Shown here piece after piece: positions 1-12,600 of a stretch of DNA of 64,000 nucleotides. The position numbers and the translations under genes were made by a program. Numbering within the stretch: position 1 is the first letter of the stretch; every line of letters starts with the position of its first letter. A model generated the notes under the pieces. It was not told the origin of the DNA. It made no database searches and saw only the letters and a program-made list of their open reading frames with translations. Location: contig JALNYZ010000001.1 in NCBI GenBank assembly GCA_023229575.1, positions 124,001 through 188,000 of the forward strand, written 5' to 3'. This DNA comes from Prolixibacteraceae bacterium. Its GTDB lineage: Bacteria; Bacteroidota; Bacteroidia; Bacteroidales; Prolixibacteraceae.

Positions 1-110
1 ACATACTCTATCTGTCCATTGACGCTGCGGAATTCGTCAGCAGCCCAACGTTCCAGAGCATTATAAACTTCCGGTTGTACGCGTAAAACAAATGACTTCT
101 TATTACCCAT
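1..110 (-). CDS. Arc-type ribbon-helix-helix DNA-binding protein, partial
   Basis: The first 36 codons of a gene that runs off the left edge of the window are readable on the minus strand, starting at an ATG at 108-110. The peptide begins MGNKKSFVLRVQPEVYNALE and continues into a WAADEFRSVNGQIEY segment. This is the N-terminal strand and helix pattern of Arc/MetJ-like ribbon-helix-helix repressors; the RSVNGQIE stretch is typical of Arc-family proteins. It starts 9 bases after the stop of the SPFH gene, so the two are probably cotranscribed. It may be a small regulator of the pair. The C-terminal part is outside the window, so neither length nor function can be confirmed. Confidence 0.7.
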   Translation of the reverse strand, partial: MGNKKSFVLRVQPEVYNALERWAADEFRSVNGQIEY

Positions 111-119
111 GCCAATGAG

Positions 120-1037
120 CTAGTAGATAGAACCTGCATTCACTACCGGACGGGCCGATTCATCGGCGCAAAGGACCACCAGCAGGTTACTGACCATGGA
201 TGCCTTCTTTTCGTCGTCCAACTCAATTATATGCTTGTCTTTCAATTCATCCAGTGCAAGCTTGACCATCCCAACGGCTCCCTCAACGATCTTTTGCCGT
301 GCGGCAATGATGGCTGTCGCTTGTTGACGGCGAAGCATAGCCCCTGCGATTTCAGGAGCATAGGAGAGATTGGAAATTCTTGCTTCAATCACTTCAATCC
401 CTACCAGCGAAAGTCGCTCTTTGACTTCTGAGGCCAAGGCTGTATTGATTTCATCAATCCCCGATCTGAGGCAGATTACCTCGGTATCCCCATCTTGCTC
501 GAGGTTATCATATGGATAGGTATGGGCAAGTTTACGAAGCGCCGACTCGGTTTGAATTTTAATAAATTTCTGATAGGACTCTTCGTATTTGGTCTTTTTC
601 AATCCCGATTTTGGATCCACCTCTTCAAGGGTTTCAATATCAAATACGGCTTTGTAGGTATCTACAACTTTCCAAACTACAATCGCACTGATCAAAATAG
701 GATTTCCTTGCTGATCGTTCACTTTGATAACATCTGACTCCAGGTTACGAATTCTCAGGGAGACCCGCTTTTTTATGTAAAATGGATTGAGCCAGAAAAA
801 ACCGTTGCCTTTTACAGTTCCGCAATACTTGCCGAAAAACAGAAGGACTTTCGTTTGGTTTGGCTGGACAATAAATAGACCGGTTATCCAGATTACACCA
901 ATTACAGAAATCAAAATATAAATAGGAATTATCCATATTTCCCTGTAAAACAAGGTACAAGCCGGTACAGCCATCAGTACAATTGAAACCAGTAATTGAA
1001 AGAAACCATTGTTTCTTAATTGAATTTCCTTTTCCAT
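120..1037 (-). CDS. SPFH/Band 7 domain membrane protein
   Basis: A 305-residue protein of the stomatin/prohibitin/flotillin superfamily. Residues about 11-56 form two closely spaced hydrophobic segments that should anchor the N-terminus in the inner membrane. An SPFH domain follows (about residues 57-240), with the typical RNLESDVIKVNDQQGNPI and EVKERLSLVGIEVIEARI stretches and an alanine-rich helical region (RRQQATAIIAARQKIVEGAV). Such proteins oligomerise into membrane-associated scaffolds; the cargo or partner is unknown here. The downstream gene, 9 bases away, encodes an Arc-like DNA-binding protein. The start at 1037 is the only one that includes the complete membrane anchor. Confidence 0.85.
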   Translation of the reverse strand: MEKEIQLRNNGFFQLLVSIVLMAVPACTLFYREIWIIPIYILISVIGVIWITGLFIVQPNQTKVLLFFGKYCGTVKGNGFFWLNPFYIKKRVSLRIRNLESDVIKVNDQQGNPILISAIVVWKVVDTYKAVFDIETLEEVDPKSGLKKTKYEESYQKFIKIQTESALRKLAHTYPYDNLEQDGDTEVICLRSGIDEINTALASEVKERLSLVGIEVIEARISNLSYAPEIAGAMLRRQQATAIIAARQKIVEGAVGMVKLALDELKDKHIIELDDEKKASMVSNLLVVLCADESARPVVNAGSIY

Positions 1038-1210
1038 TTTAAGTAAAATTAAATTGATACTACAATGATATCATTTTAAATCCTAAATTCCAAATTTTTT
1101 CATTTTTTTTTATGGTTCCAACTCCTCTCTTTTTGTTTTGACCATGTCAGATACCAGGAAAGTATTTGTAAATTTACCGGTTTGGAAATTGCACAATCTA
1201 ATCGCATTAT

Positions 1211-4000
<2,790 letters not shown>

Positions 4001-4042
4001 TTTGAGATGGATACTCAACCGGCAGGCTTACTTAAATAATTT

Positions 4043-4050
4043 TATCTTTG
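4043..4050 (+). promoter_or_regulatory. Putative Bacteroidota -7 box
   Basis: TATCTTTG matches the Bacteroidota -7 consensus TAnnTTTG and lies 28 bases before the ATG at 4079. No TTG is present at the expected -33 distance, so support is from one box only. Confidence 0.4.
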
Positions 4051-4078
4051 TCATACACAAAAAGGAAAATTGAAACTG

Positions 4079-4618
4079 ATGGATCATCCGGATAAACTAA
4101 ACCGTTTAAAATCTGCTTTAAAAACGAGTAACCAGGAATTAATTGATCATGCGCTGGAGGAGATAAAATCCAAAGGAGACGAATCCTATATTGCACCGCT
4201 GATTGCATTTCTGCACCAAACCCCCGGCAAGGAGATTAAAGAAATTATCTACCAAATATTCATTGATTTAAAGCATGAAAATTCAGTAGACCAACTTATT
4301 TATGAACTTAAAAATGAGAAAGACCTGGATATCCTGGAGCGTTTGGTAGCTTCGTGTTGGCAAAACGGACTAAATTACAGCAAACACCTTTCATATTTCG
4401 TTCAGATCATCATAGACCAGGAGTTCCAGATTGCTTTCGAAGCCTTTACGGTCATCGAAAATATGTATGGTAAAATAGATGGAGACACTGAAACCATCCT
4501 TTTGAACAAGATTGAAAGCAGCCTGCCTTTTGCGGAGGAGCGAAAACAATACCTGTTGAAAGGATTGCTTGAAATAATCCCACATATTCCACTGGATCAG
4601 GATCCGGTTGATTTCTAA
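4079..4618 (+). CDS. HEAT-repeat-like hypothetical protein
   Basis: A 179-residue soluble, almost entirely helical protein. Helix pairs such as NQELIDHALEEIKSKGD, SYIAPLIAFLHQTPGKEIKE and SVDQLIYELKNEKDLDILER resemble HEAT/armadillo-type repeats, which usually bind other proteins. There is no signal peptide or membrane segment. The frame is also open from a TTG at 4070, but the ATG at 4079 gives a more natural N-terminus (MDHPDKLNRLK). The porP/sprF-like gene begins 14 bases downstream on the same strand, so the two may be cotranscribed. I do not recognise the exact family. Confidence 0.7.
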   Translation: MDHPDKLNRLKSALKTSNQELIDHALEEIKSKGDESYIAPLIAFLHQTPGKEIKEIIYQIFIDLKHENSVDQLIYELKNEKDLDILERLVASCWQNGLNYSKHLSYFVQIIIDQEFQIAFEAFTVIENMYGKIDGDTETILLNKIESSLPFAEERKQYLLKGLLEIIPHIPLDQDPVDF

Positions 4619-4632
4619 TCAGGATTTTAAGA

Positions 4633-5688
4633 ATGATACTACAGCCTATATTTAGGATGAACGGAGAGATTATCCAAGCGATAAGAAAGACAAAACTGTC
4701 TGTTCCATTCTTGATATTGGTTGGCCTGGGTATGCTTTCATTCGCCGATTTAAAGGCGCAGGACCCGCAGTTTTCCCAATTCTATTCCAATCCGCTTTAC
4801 CTGAATCCGGCTTTCGCTGGAACCAGCAGCCATCCCCGGATTGTTTCAAATTACCGGAACCAGTGGCCTAGTTCCGGCAACACTTTTGTCACCTACAATG
4901 TTTCATACGACAAGTATCTTCCCGGAATGAAGGGGGCTATTGGCTTCCAGACGCTTTATGACAGGGAAGTTAACGGAAACATCAATACCGTTCAGAGTTC
5001 GTTCGTCTACTGTTATCACGTAAAAGTAAACGACGGTTTTTTTTTCACATCTGCGCTTCAGGCAGGATTCATTCTTAAGCAGTTCAATACCAAGGACCTG
5101 ATTTTCCCGGGGATGATCAATCAGGAAAATGGTTCGATCAATGGAAATTATGCTATTCCGGTAGAAAGTGGTCAAAAAATCTTCCCTGATTTTACTTTTG
5201 GAATGGTTGGCCAAAGGCGTGATTACTATTTTGGCTTTGCACTCAGTCATCTTACAAATCCGAACCAATCCATCATTGAAGGCGACAGAATGGGAAATTT
5301 GCCCATGAAATTCACCTTGCACGCCGGTGCTAAAACCCGCGATTTTGTGCGAGCGCTATTTTCGAAGGGTTTTTCCCTATCACCAAATGCCATTTACCAG
5401 CAACAGGGGGTTTTCAAACAGCTGAACCTGGGAATGTATATGGTTATTACCAACTCTTTGACATTTGGGGCATGGTACAGAAACAACCTTTCTGCCCGTC
5501 CTGATGCCGTTATCGGGATGATTGGATATTCTACCCCCTTCTTTCAATTGGGCTACAGCTTCGATTATGTGCTTTCGGAACTCTCCACTTACAGTATAGG
5601 CTCACATGAAATCTCCCTCATATTTTATCTGGAAAGAAACCTTCGGAAAAGGCCATTTTACGATACCATGCGAATACCGACCCTTTAA
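4633..5688 (+). CDS. PorP/SprF family type IX secretion-associated outer membrane protein
   Basis: 351 residues. The N-terminal signal region ends at LKAQ, followed directly by DPQFSQFYSNPLYLNPAFAG, the hallmark start of PorP/SprF proteins. The rest alternates beta strands with aromatic turns as expected for an outer-membrane barrel of about 300 residues. PorP/SprF proteins work with the type IX secretion system and are commonly encoded beside one giant protein with a type B C-terminal domain, whose attachment or secretion they assist. Here the gene faces three such cargo genes, with only 12 bases between its stop and the nearest one. A second start, ATG at 4657, would give a shorter and more usual signal peptide. 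Confidence 0.9.
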   Translation: MILQPIFRMNGEIIQAIRKTKLSVPFLILVGLGMLSFADLKAQDPQFSQFYSNPLYLNPAFAGTSSHPRIVSNYRNQWPSSGNTFVTYNVSYDKYLPGMKGAIGFQTLYDREVNGNINTVQSSFVYCYHVKVNDGFFFTSALQAGFILKQFNTKDLIFPGMINQENGSINGNYAIPVESGQKIFPDFTFGMVGQRRDYYFGFALSHLTNPNQSIIEGDRMGNLPMKFTLHAGAKTRDFVRALFSKGFSLSPNAIYQQQGVFKQLNLGMYMVITNSLTFGAWYRNNLSARPDAVIGMIGYSTPFFQLGYSFDYVLSELSTYSIGSHEISLIFYLERNLRKRPFYDTMRIPTL

Positions 5689-5700
5689 TTCCGGTAGGCC

Positions 5701-8700
5701 TTATTCAATCAACATGACTGTTCCCGATTGCCGGTGGGCTATACCGAGAAAATCGGTGAACTCCAGAATCCAAACATAATTGCCTACCGGTGCCATCGAT
5801 CCGTTTGACAATCTTCCGTCCCATCCCTTTATATCACCTTTACTCTCAAAGACTACATCGTTCCAACGGCTTAATATCTTCAAATGGTATCCATCCTTTT
5901 TGACACCCTCAATAAAGAGGAGAAATTGACGGTCTTCAGGATTTCTTGCCGTTGGAGAGAAGGCATTCGGCGTAAAAATTTTATGAATTGCCACGACCAG
6001 TTCTTTGGTGGTTGTGTCCTGACAACTGAATTCATTGAATACCGTTTCCTGGATTTTTTTAATCCCTACACTGTTAAAATCGTGCGAAGGATTTTGCAGT
6101 AAAGAGCGTGTCCCGTCACCAAAATCCCAATAATATTGGAAGGCGCCTTTGCTTTCATCTGTAAATGAGACCCGTGGCTGATCGTTAAAAACCATACCCG
6201 GATTCATCGAAAATCCAGCTTTAGGATTCGGGTAAACTGAAATATACTGCTTCTTGTCTATCACCCCATCACAGCCAGTAACTTTAGAGTGGGCATTTAC
6301 CAGAATATCAAATGACTGATCAGGATTTAGGTAATTATGGAGGATACCGTCGCCTGATTGGGTTTGTCCATCCCCAAAATCCCACTGATAGTCCAGCAGA
6401 TCATATGCATCATTTGATTTTGCTTCAAATTTTACCTGAAGCGGGGCACAACCCGAAGTTACATCAGAGGCGAAAGAAAATATCGGTTTCCTCTTGATAT
6501 TTATCGCCTTACTTTCACTCTTGCAGCCATATTGCGAAACAACCTGCAATGCAACAGTGGATGTTGGATGGTTGATAAGGTCAAAAACCAGGGGACCTTG
6601 TGTAGTGCCCGGTGACTGAATAATTTCAATGGGATCCAGTCTGCCCAAATCCCAGTAATATTTATCCTTATCAGATGCTGATCCATTGTAGCTTAGCGTA
6701 TTGCGACCCGGATCAAGGCAGGACTCCGGATTTAATGAGAATCCGACAGAGGGGACTGGTGCAACATAGACCATTTCCTTTACCTGTAACTGATCGGTGC
6801 AACCGTGGCTACTTTCGACCGCCAATGAGACATCATAATGACCATCAGCAACATATGCATGAGAAGCATTTAATCCGGTTGATTTGTTGCCCTCTCCCCA
6901 ATCCCATTTGTATTGGATTCCCTGACCATTGTCGAAAGCATGAAACTCAAATAGGCCGTTCACACATTGAATGGGATCCTGAACGGAGAATTCGGCTTTT
7001 GGCTTTGGAAATACACTGATCCATTGAGGTTTCAATAAAGTGTCCCTGCATCCGGTTATTTTTGATTCGGAAAATATCTTTACATCATAGGTTTGTTTTG
7101 GATTCGGGTATGTGTAGGAAAACTGTTCACCATTTCCAATTTCGTTGTTGCCCAGATCCCATTTGTAATCCAACTGATCTCCGCTTCTATTCATGATAGC
7201 GCTGAAACTGAGAGAGAAGGGGGCACACCCTGAACTATCTGATGCAATTACCGAAAAGTCAGGCTTCCTTTGCAACCGAAGCTGCTTTTTAACGCTGGAA
7301 CAACCATCTTTCGATACAACCTGTAGTCCAATGTCCACCTTGGGTTGATATTTCAGGTCAAAAATCAACGGTCCTTTGGTCAAACCAGGATTTTTAATTA
7401 TTTCACCTGGCAGAAAACCGGATAAATCCCAGTTGTACTTCGCAAAATCATCTTCATTACCTAAATAATGGATGGATTGGGAACCTGCTTTTAAACATTG
7501 GTTGTCTTTCAGATCAAAATCAACTGTGGGTAATGTTTGAAACCGGATGGTAAAATTTGTATCGGCGGCACAGGTATAATCACCGGTTGCCGTGAATGTA
7601 TAAGGATAGACGCCAAATTGCGGAACAGTGGCAGTCAAACCGGAAATCGATACGGCAGGATTATTGCTGCCAAGCGAGTAAAGTCCAACATCTGTGGAAA
7701 TGTTCACTTCGGTCGATTTTACCCCGCAGATTACCGAATCCAACATGCTGAGATTTAGCTTTGGAATTTTACCTATATTAATGTGAATGGTGTCCCTGGC
7801 TGTACAACCATATTTATTTGTTGCCAAAACACTGTAGGTACCGGTTACATTGACCGGAATCTTTTGCGTGGAAGCATTGGTCGACCATTGATAGGAGGTA
7901 AAACCGGCGCCTGCATCAAGAAGAATGGAGGGGTTGCGACAGATGGTTGTATCGGCGCCAAGGTTAACAACCGGATTACTTTCGAATGCATAGACCTGGG
8001 CATTCAGGATACAGCCATCCGGTGTGGTTGCTGTCACTGAATAAGTTCCATTATGGGTTACACTGATTTTCTGGCTTGTCTCCCCGGTACTCCACAGGTA
8101 TGTAGAAAAATAAGGCCCTGCATCCAGCATTTTGGGTTCACCATGGCACAGCAAAATGGTATCTTTTGCAAAGTGGATATCACCTCCCAGGTCGAGACGG
8201 GTACTTAGGTTAAAACCCACTCCATATCCGTACGATTCGACTCCTCCAAACCCATATACATAGGCAATGAAACCCTTGCCTGCTTCGGTGCTTGTCAGGT
8301 TATGGTTGCCTACCGCAATCTGAACCTGCGCAAAAGCATATCCGGTATTGGGAAGTGAGGTGAAGGAGATGGGATTAGTGTCCAATTGTATTTGATTCAC
8401 CGCATCATCCCTGGTAACTATATTAACAAAAAATTTGTTTGTTATTTCGGGAGTGTCGTAGGCTACAAAAGTAACTTGCTCCCTGGTTTCGTCTACCGGA
8501 CTGATAATTAACATGGAAGGATCGCCATCCCAAACACCATCGGGCGGTAAAGTAGGCGGGCTATCCACATCATTCGAGTTGCTGTATTGGGCCAACAGAA
8601 CAGGATGATCGCTTTCGATCAAAGAGGCTTCATTGTCGTGGAGCATGAATTCATGGAAATGACCCCGGTCTATGACAACGGGCGTACGGGAGCCAATCCT

Positions 8701-9630
8701 GATGGTGGTCTGATCAACTGAAGCGAGAATTCTGTATGTGTCTTTGCCCCTTGATTTCAAAGGGACCGCAACAAATTTCCTGCCCCAGGAACGGAGCGGT
8801 GGTATCTGTTCGTAGAGATGGTCCCAGGCGGAGTTGGAAGATACCGGCACCGTGGTAGCCCAGGAGCCCGAATACAACGCGACCGGCTTGTCACTTTTGA
8901 TGTAACTGCCTGTCAAATCGCCCTGGCCAACGAGACCGGCAGCGTTCATCGATTGGACCTGGTACAATTCACCCTTGTTCAGGGTAATGGTAATTGGAAT
9001 ATTGGCTGCATTTAGCTTATCTGTGATTTTACTGGGCGTGATGGTAACCTGGGTATGGTCTTCCGATGCAACCACGACAAATTCGCTATTTTTCCCATTG
9101 ATTAGAGTGATATAACTAATACCGCAAGCAGCATAATATCCAGACTGATCATTATTATGTGGTTCATAACACATGGCATAATATTCGTTGCCAAGCGCCT
9201 CGACAGGGAAAATCACTGCCGCATCCGCCGAATTATACCCCCAGTTCATCGCATAAAGGTTGAGGGGTTGATCCGAAACCAGGTGAAGGGCCTTCCCTTC
9301 GATATTTTCGGATCCCGATGGTTCGGCCAATGAGCGGTCAATTCTTATTTTTTTGGGAATATTTGGCTGCAAAATATCGGTAATGATGGTGGTACCAGGT
9401 CTCCCAACCGTAAGGGTAAACTGACAATTAAACCTTGAGGTTACCGTAACTTCCAGGTAATTTACCGGGACTGGTGTCGGACATCCGAAACCAGGCCGGT
9501 TTTCCATAAAGCCAAACCAAAATTCCTTGCCTTCCGTTGATTTGACACAAATATCCGATGGGCCTAATGCAGAAAGCCTTGCGAGGTTCGAGAATACAAA
9601 TATCAGAATGAGTCCATATTTGATCATCAC
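5701..9630 (-). CDS. Giant T9SS type B cargo protein, IgGFc-binding-like and PKD domains
   Basis: 1309 residues. A signal peptide of about 22 residues is followed by an IgGFc-binding-like region (about 25-475) opening with STEGKEFWFGFMENR. Next come Ig-like modules of the LGADTTICRNPSILLDAG type (about 485-620). A run of PKD domains follows (YKWDLGNNEIGNG, YKWDWGEGNKSTG, YQWDFGDGQTQSG, YYWDFGDGTRSLL). The type B sorting domain (gliding-motility C-terminal type) occupies residues 1217-1309 with KIFTPNAFSP, RWNDVVFES and GWDGRLSNG. It should be exported by Sec and then across the outer membrane by T9SS to act as a surface adhesin-like protein. It is the last of three tandem cargo genes. Its ligand is unknown. 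Confidence 0.9.
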   Translation of the reverse strand: MMIKYGLILIFVFSNLARLSALGPSDICVKSTEGKEFWFGFMENRPGFGCPTPVPVNYLEVTVTSRFNCQFTLTVGRPGTTIITDILQPNIPKKIRIDRSLAEPSGSENIEGKALHLVSDQPLNLYAMNWGYNSADAAVIFPVEALGNEYYAMCYEPHNNDQSGYYAACGISYITLINGKNSEFVVVASEDHTQVTITPSKITDKLNAANIPITITLNKGELYQVQSMNAAGLVGQGDLTGSYIKSDKPVALYSGSWATTVPVSSNSAWDHLYEQIPPLRSWGRKFVAVPLKSRGKDTYRILASVDQTTIRIGSRTPVVIDRGHFHEFMLHDNEASLIESDHPVLLAQYSNSNDVDSPPTLPPDGVWDGDPSMLIISPVDETREQVTFVAYDTPEITNKFFVNIVTRDDAVNQIQLDTNPISFTSLPNTGYAFAQVQIAVGNHNLTSTEAGKGFIAYVYGFGGVESYGYGVGFNLSTRLDLGGDIHFAKDTILLCHGEPKMLDAGPYFSTYLWSTGETSQKISVTHNGTYSVTATTPDGCILNAQVYAFESNPVVNLGADTTICRNPSILLDAGAGFTSYQWSTNASTQKIPVNVTGTYSVLATNKYGCTARDTIHINIGKIPKLNLSMLDSVICGVKSTEVNISTDVGLYSLGSNNPAVSISGLTATVPQFGVYPYTFTATGDYTCAADTNFTIRFQTLPTVDFDLKDNQCLKAGSQSIHYLGNEDDFAKYNWDLSGFLPGEIIKNPGLTKGPLIFDLKYQPKVDIGLQVVSKDGCSSVKKQLRLQRKPDFSVIASDSSGCAPFSLSFSAIMNRSGDQLDYKWDLGNNEIGNGEQFSYTYPNPKQTYDVKIFSESKITGCRDTLLKPQWISVFPKPKAEFSVQDPIQCVNGLFEFHAFDNGQGIQYKWDWGEGNKSTGLNASHAYVADGHYDVSLAVESSHGCTDQLQVKEMVYVAPVPSVGFSLNPESCLDPGRNTLSYNGSASDKDKYYWDLGRLDPIEIIQSPGTTQGPLVFDLINHPTSTVALQVVSQYGCKSESKAINIKRKPIFSFASDVTSGCAPLQVKFEAKSNDAYDLLDYQWDFGDGQTQSGDGILHNYLNPDQSFDILVNAHSKVTGCDGVIDKKQYISVYPNPKAGFSMNPGMVFNDQPRVSFTDESKGAFQYYWDFGDGTRSLLQNPSHDFNSVGIKKIQETVFNEFSCQDTTTKELVVAIHKIFTPNAFSPTARNPEDRQFLLFIEGVKKDGYHLKILSRWNDVVFESKGDIKGWDGRLSNGSMAPVGNYVWILEFTDFLGIAHRQSGTVMLIE

Positions 9631-9671
9631 ACAAAGATCGGATTTTAATGGGCAAAATGCAGAAAGAGAAA

Positions 9672-12600
9672 TTAAAAAATCAAAGTAACCGTTCCGTTCT
9701 GGTAATGGAACTTACCAAGAAAATCTTCATAATTGAGTAACCAGACGTAATTCCCTGCTGGAGCGAATGAACCATTTGACAACCGTCCGTCCCATCCCTT
9801 TAACTCATTTTTGGTTTCAAAGATCACATCGTTCCACCTGCTTACAATTTTGAGGTGGTATCCCTTCTGAAGTACCCCGTTGCAATAAGGAAAAAACTCC
9901 CTGTCGATTGGATTCGGTGCAGAAGGTGAAAACGAATTTGGAACAAATATTTTAAGCAAGGCAATGACGATCTGCTGAGAGGTGGTATCCGAGCACCCAA
10001 ATTCATTGATGGATTCAAGTAAAACCTGCCTTGGGCCAACGACCCCGTATTTGTGGGTAGGATCTTGCATGTGAGAGAAAAGACCGTCACCAAATGACCA
10101 TAGGTAATGGTCGGCGCCCGCAGATTGGTTGGTAAATGTGGCAACCGGATTTTCATTGCTCAGGATCTTCTCATTGACAGTAAAAGCGGCCTTTGGCTCC
10201 GGAAACAGTTTCACAAAAGCCGGCTTTGACAGGGTATCCTTACATCCCGTTGTCTTTGATTCTGCAAAAAGGGTGATGTCGTAAACTGAATTTGGTATGG
10301 GATAGGTATGGGAAACTGTAGCGCCGTTTCCGCTATTGCCATCCCCAAGGTTCCACCTGTAATCAACCTGATCGACTTTATCCGCTGTTAAGGCATTGAA
10401 GTCAACCACAAAAGGGATGCATCCCGCACTGTCTTTGACCTGCAGGGCAAACTTGGGAATACGCTGCAATACCAGCGCCTTGTTTTCGCTGATACAACCG
10501 TATTTTGAGGTAACCTGCAACTTTATTTCCGCTTTTGGTTTGTCAAGCAGATCAAAAACCAAAGGTCCCTTAGTGTCCCCGGGATTTTTTATCAGTTCGT
10601 TGGGCAGAAATGCCGACAAATCCCAGTTGTAATGGTCCTTGTCATCAGCAGATCCGGTATAAAGCAAGGATTGCGGTCCCGTATTGAGGCATGTGTTTTC
10701 CAGTATGGAATACTCCACGTTGGGGACTGGCGCTGCATAGAGGAGATTCACCTTCTTGACCGTGTTGATACAATTCTTATCGGTGGTAGCAGTCAACTGA
10801 ACTGTATAGAATCCATCCTTTGTATAGGTATGCGAGGCTCCCTTTCCAAAATGTTCCTGAATTCCGTCCCCCCAATCCCAAAGATAATCCACCACATTCT
10901 CCGTATTGGATGCCCCGAAATTAAATTGAATTGGCTGGCACAATAACGAATCCTGCACAGAAAAATCCAGGTCCGGGATTACGCTGATCTCTTTGATAAC
11001 CTGGCTATTTTGGCAGCCCATTTCCATGACATGCAGGTAAAGGTCGCGTTTGGAGCGGTCCATTCCCAATTTTACATGCATTTGCGTCCGGCCAATTTCG
11101 TTTGCCAATGTATCCTTCGCAAAAACCCAGGTAAAGCGGCTCAAATTTGGCTCCGCATCCCCCAGATATTTCGCATCCAGGCTGTACCCGTAGCACGTTG
11201 TGTCGTCAACAGAAATTTGCACGGTTGGTATTTTATGGAACCCCATCGTAAAATTGGTGTCCGACCTACAGGTAAATTGATCGATTGACCTAAAATTAAA
11301 CGGGAAAGTTCCATATTTGGAAACTTTCGCAGAAAGACCATTGATGGTCACGGAAGGGTCGCTGCTTCCCAGAACAAAATCACCTTTGTCAACCGAAATA
11401 TTCAGTGTGGTAGATTTCACCCCGCACATCAGGGTATCTAACCCGCTGAGGTCAAATTTGGGATTATTGACAAAATTGACATAGATATTGTCCTGGTTGG
11501 CACATCCATAATTGTTCTTTACCTGAACGCCATAACCTCCGGGAGATTTGACCACAATTGACCTGAGCGTATCTTTCGTCGTCCAGAGATAGGAAGATAA
11601 CCCGCCACCGGCATCCAGGAGAATTGATCTGGGATTACAAATTGTGGTATCGTTTCCAAGGTTCAATTTTGGGATTTCGTGAAACCCGGCCTTGAAAACA
11701 GTATCCGCAATACATCCGTAGGGATCAGTCGCGATGAAGGTAAAAGGATAGGTGCCAAACTGAGGCACGGTGGCGGTCAGTCCATTGAAAGTTATCAGCG
11801 GATTATCCGCTTTCAGTTGGTACTTTCCCTTATCCGCAGTAAGGTTAAAGGTCGATACCTTGCTGCCGCACATTAAGGTATCAAGATCACTGAGGTTGAT
11901 CTTCGGTTTGTTGGCAAAAAACACATAGATTGAATCACTGCAGGGACAATCGTATTTGTTTTTAGCAAGTACGTTGTACATTCCCTGTGTTTGGGCTGTA
12001 ACCGACCTGACAGAATCCTTGGTATTCCAAACGTAGGAGAGGAACCCTGGTCCCGCATCCAGCTTAATGGTCTTTGGAATGCAAACAGTCGTATCGTTTC
12101 CCAGGTTGACAACAGGGTTGCTTATGTAGGTATAGATGCTGTCCTTTAAGGTGCAGCCATCTGTAGTTGTTGCCCTCACACTGGAATATCCGGCCATTGT
12201 TACAAAAATTGTCTGGGTTGTATCTCCGGTGCTCCACAGAAATTTCGAAAAATGCGACCCTGCATCCAGAATTTTCGCCTGCCCATTGCAAAGCAAAATG
12301 GTATCCTTCACAAAATGTATGTCGCCACCCAGGTCCAGTTTGATGCTGAGGTTAAAGCCAACGCCGTATCCATACGATTCAACACCACCGTAACCATAAA
12401 CATAAGCGATAAATCCTTTCCCGGGCTCCGTACTGTTTAAATTGTGGTTACCCTTTGTGATGGCTACCTGCGCATAAGCATATCCGGAATTGGGAAGTAT
12501 TTGAAAAACGACCGGCTGACCATCCAGATTTATAAAACTGCTGTATTCTATTTTGGTAACCACATTGACAAAATATTTGCTGCTTATATTAGGTGAATCA

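Noticed and set aside
6675..7019. 114-codon plus-strand frame inside the T9SS cargo gene
   Set aside because: It is antisense to a conserved PKD-domain gene and has a basic, histidine- and proline-rich composition typical of a shadow frame.
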